Source: Bdellovibrio sp. CG10_big_fil_rev_8_21_14_0_10_47_8
Lineage (GTDB): Bacteria > Bdellovibrionota > Bdellovibrionia > Bdellovibrionales > Bdellovibrionaceae
Direction of reading: 5' to 3'
Assembly: GCA_002773975.1 (NCBI GenBank)
Contig: PEZR01000121.1
Coordinates: forward strand, 3,559 to 9,704
Length of the DNA: 6,146 nt
Under the pieces are notes generated by a model that ran no database searches, was not told where the DNA came from, and worked only from the letters and a program-made list of their open reading frames with translations. The position numbers were made by a program, and so were the translations under genes. Shown one piece after another: positions 4,531 through 6,146 of this stretch; within the stretch, counting starts at the first letter, position 1, and each line of letters begins with the position of its first letter.

Positions 4531-6146
4531 ATTCCGGGTCTTCCAGATAGGTGTATCCAGACAGGCCTTCTTCATAGTGTTTAATCAGAAGTTTGGCTTC
4601 TTGTTTGGAGATGCTGCCCTTTTGAATGCTTTCTTCGGCCGCTTTGCGAACATTGTCGACCATATTGTAATGGCGATATTGTACATAGCTAAGGACCTCG
4701 GTCACGGTGTCCCCTGGGATGTAGTGATCCAAAGTATAACCACTTTCATGCAAAGAAACGTGAACGGCATCAGTATCACCGAACAGATTGTGCAGGTCCC
4801 CCAAAATTTCTTGGTAAGCTCCTGTCAGGAAGATTCCCATGAAATAGTGTTCGCCTTCTTTGATGTCATGAACGTGAAGAGTTTTTTTATACTTGCCTGT
4901 TTCAGTGTCGATAAATTTTTCAATTTTTCCATCAGAATCGCAAGTGAGATCGGCCAGGGTGGCTTCGCGCTGGGGCTTTTCGCTCAGACGATGAATGGGC
5001 ATCACGGGAAACATTTGGCCCACAGCCCAAGAATCTGGAACCGACTGGAACACTGAAAAGTTACAAAAATAAGTGTCACAGAGGTCTTGGGACAAAGCTT
5101 GGATAATATCATCAGCATCTTCGAGCTGTTTCGCAATGGCGATCATCTTGGTCGCGATCGCAAAATACATACGTTCAGCCCAAGCTCGTTGTGAAAGATT
5201 CAATACGCCGTAGGTGAACAGAGAAAGAGATTCTGTTTTCGCCTGTTGAAGATCATTGAAACATTCGTTGATGTTTTCTTTGTTCAATTTTTCAAAGATA
5301 TATTGCAGATCCTGAATCAAAGGATGATCAGTCTTTTGAGCAGGTCTTGGTGGCTCGTGCTGAGTTAGATTGTTGATGCCCAGAATATTAAATACCAAGA
5401 CCGAGTGATGGGCGACCAAAAATCGTCCGGATTCAGTCACGATGTCAGGATGGGGGATGCCTTTTTCATCGCAAAGGGCCTGAAGGGCAGAGACCACATC
5501 ATTGGCATACTCTTGCTCGCTGTAATTGATGGAGCTGTCAGAGGACCCCGTGCCGTCATAGTCCACGCCCAAGCCGCCACCGACATCAATGAATTTAAGC
5601 CCAGTGGCGCCCATGTTGTAAAGTTCAGTGTAAAATCGCGCGCCTTCTTTCAAAGAGGACTTTAAGCTTTGAATCACGGGAATTTGCGAACCGATATGAA
5701 AATGCAGCAGTTCCAAACAATCCAACATGCCTTCTTTTTTCAGAAGCTCGAAGCCCTCCACGATTTCCACCGAAGTTAGACCAAATTTTGATCTAGCACC
5801 CGATGAGTCCACCCATTTTCCAGCTCCCTGTGTGTTCAACTTAGCTCGAAACCCAATATGAGGGCGAGTGTTGAGTTTCTTGGCGGACTCGATGATCATT
5901 TTCAGTTCTTCAAAACGGTCAACAACGATGATGGTATGGCGGCCCAATTTCTGAGAGAGCATCGCTGTTTCAATGTATTCGACGTCTTTAAAACCATTAC
6001 AGATGACCAAGGCGTTGGGAGTATTCATCAAAGCAAGAACAACCAAAAGTTCTGGTTTGCTTCCGCACTCAAGACCAAGGCGGCGCTCTTTTCCGTGTTT
6101 GACGATCTCTTCGACCAAATGTTTTTGTTGGTTCACTTTGATTGGA
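4529..6146 (-). CDS. speA: Biosynthetic arginine decarboxylase, N-terminus cut off by window edge
   Basis: This PLP-dependent enzyme converts arginine to agmatine and CO2, the first step of the agmatine route to putrescine. The minus-strand frame is open from the window edge (6145) to TAA at 4531-4529, giving 538 visible codons. The first are P-I-K-V-N-Q-Q, matching the PLP-lysine motif of E. coli SpeA; the Schiff-base Lys is encoded at 6139-6137. The GTG at 6136 is therefore an internal Val. Numbering from that Val as 1, further motifs are HFHIGSQ (145-151), the phosphate-binding GGGLGVDY (186-193), TESGR (234-238), the catalytic-Cys loop CDSDG (399-403), GAYQEILGDLHNLFGD (439-454) and the C-terminal GYTYLED (527-533). 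From the PLP Lys to the end it is nearly as long as E. coli SpeA, so about 100-130 N-terminal residues are probably missing. All key residues seen are intact. The gene is convergent with yejE and co-oriented with speB. Confidence 0.96.
   Translation of the reverse strand, partial: PIKVNQQKHLVEEIVKHGKERRLGLECGSKPELLVVLALMNTPNALVICNGFKDVEYIETAMLSQKLGRHTIIVVDRFEELKMIIESAKKLNTRPHIGFRAKLNTQGAGKWVDSSGARSKFGLTSVEIVEGFELLKKEGMLDCLELLHFHIGSQIPVIQSLKSSLKEGARFYTELYNMGATGLKFIDVGGGLGVDYDGTGSSDSSINYSEQEYANDVVSALQALCDEKGIPHPDIVTESGRFLVAHHSVLVFNILGINNLTQHEPPRPAQKTDHPLIQDLQYIFEKLNKENINECFNDLQQAKTESLSLFTYGVLNLSQRAWAERMYFAIATKMIAIAKQLEDADDIIQALSQDLCDTYFCNFSVFQSVPDSWAVGQMFPVMPIHRLSEKPQREATLADLTCDSDGKIEKFIDTETGKYKKTLHVHDIKEGEHYFMGIFLTGAYQEILGDLHNLFGDTDAVHVSLHESGYTLDHYIPGDTVTEVLSYVQYRHYNMVDNVRKAAEESIQKGSISKQEAKLLIKHYEEGLSGYTYLEDPE

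Noticed and set aside
4577..5056. 159-codon open frame on the plus strand
   Set aside because: It lies wholly opposite speA, whose motifs are intact here; no ribosome binding site or recognisable domain, so it is a shadow frame.
5405..5665. 86-codon open frame on the plus strand
   Set aside because: Antisense to the conserved GGGLGVDY and ESGR region of speA; no independent support.
1..6146. CRISPR array, tRNA, insertion sequence or phage signature
   Set aside because: No regularly spaced repeats, cloverleaf-like sequence, transposase or terminal inverted repeats were seen; nearly all of the window is accounted for by five conserved genes.

Overview
The window reads as a stretch of a Gram-negative bacterial chromosome. 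It has three lines of support: a periplasmic-type solute-binding protein with a signal peptide, YejB/YejE-type peptide permeases, and proteobacterial-style SpeA. Base composition looks mid-range by eye. The long-form agmatinase and the overall style suggest a Bdellovibrio-like or deltaproteobacterial-type genome, but that placement is an impression and was not tested. There are no rRNAs, tRNAs, CRISPR arrays, insertion sequences or phage genes.

Layout. (1) Positions 1-710, minus strand: the N-terminal two thirds of a ureohydrolase, most likely agmatinase (speB); its C-terminus lies left of the window. (2) Positions 711-812: a divergent intergenic region of about 100 bp that must carry the start signals of speB and of the rightward operon. 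It holds direct repeats, a small inverted repeat touching the speB ribosome binding site and a leader hairpin. (3) Positions 813-4511, plus strand: a tight three-gene operon for an ABC peptide importer, made of a family 5 solute-binding protein, a YejB-type permease (TTG start) and a YejE-type permease (4-base overlap with yejB). No ATPase gene follows. (4) Positions 4529-6146, minus strand: biosynthetic arginine decarboxylase (speA), whose N-terminus lies right of the window. Its reading frame continues to the window edge and includes the PLP lysine motif, so the GTG at 6136 is an internal valine and not a start.

How the genes fit together. SpeA (arginine to agmatine plus CO2) and SpeB (agmatine to putrescine plus urea) are consecutive steps of the same putrescine pathway. 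They lie on the same strand but are separated by the oppositely oriented transporter operon. The transporter probably brings in oligopeptides, which could supply arginine, but the functional link is inferred from position only. The importer needs an ATPase from elsewhere in the genome.

All five genes belong to known families, and I see no clear evidence of an undescribed system. The points most worth a second look are the ATPase-less Yej-type operon nested between speA and speB, and the repeat and hairpin structure of the 711-812 intergenic region.
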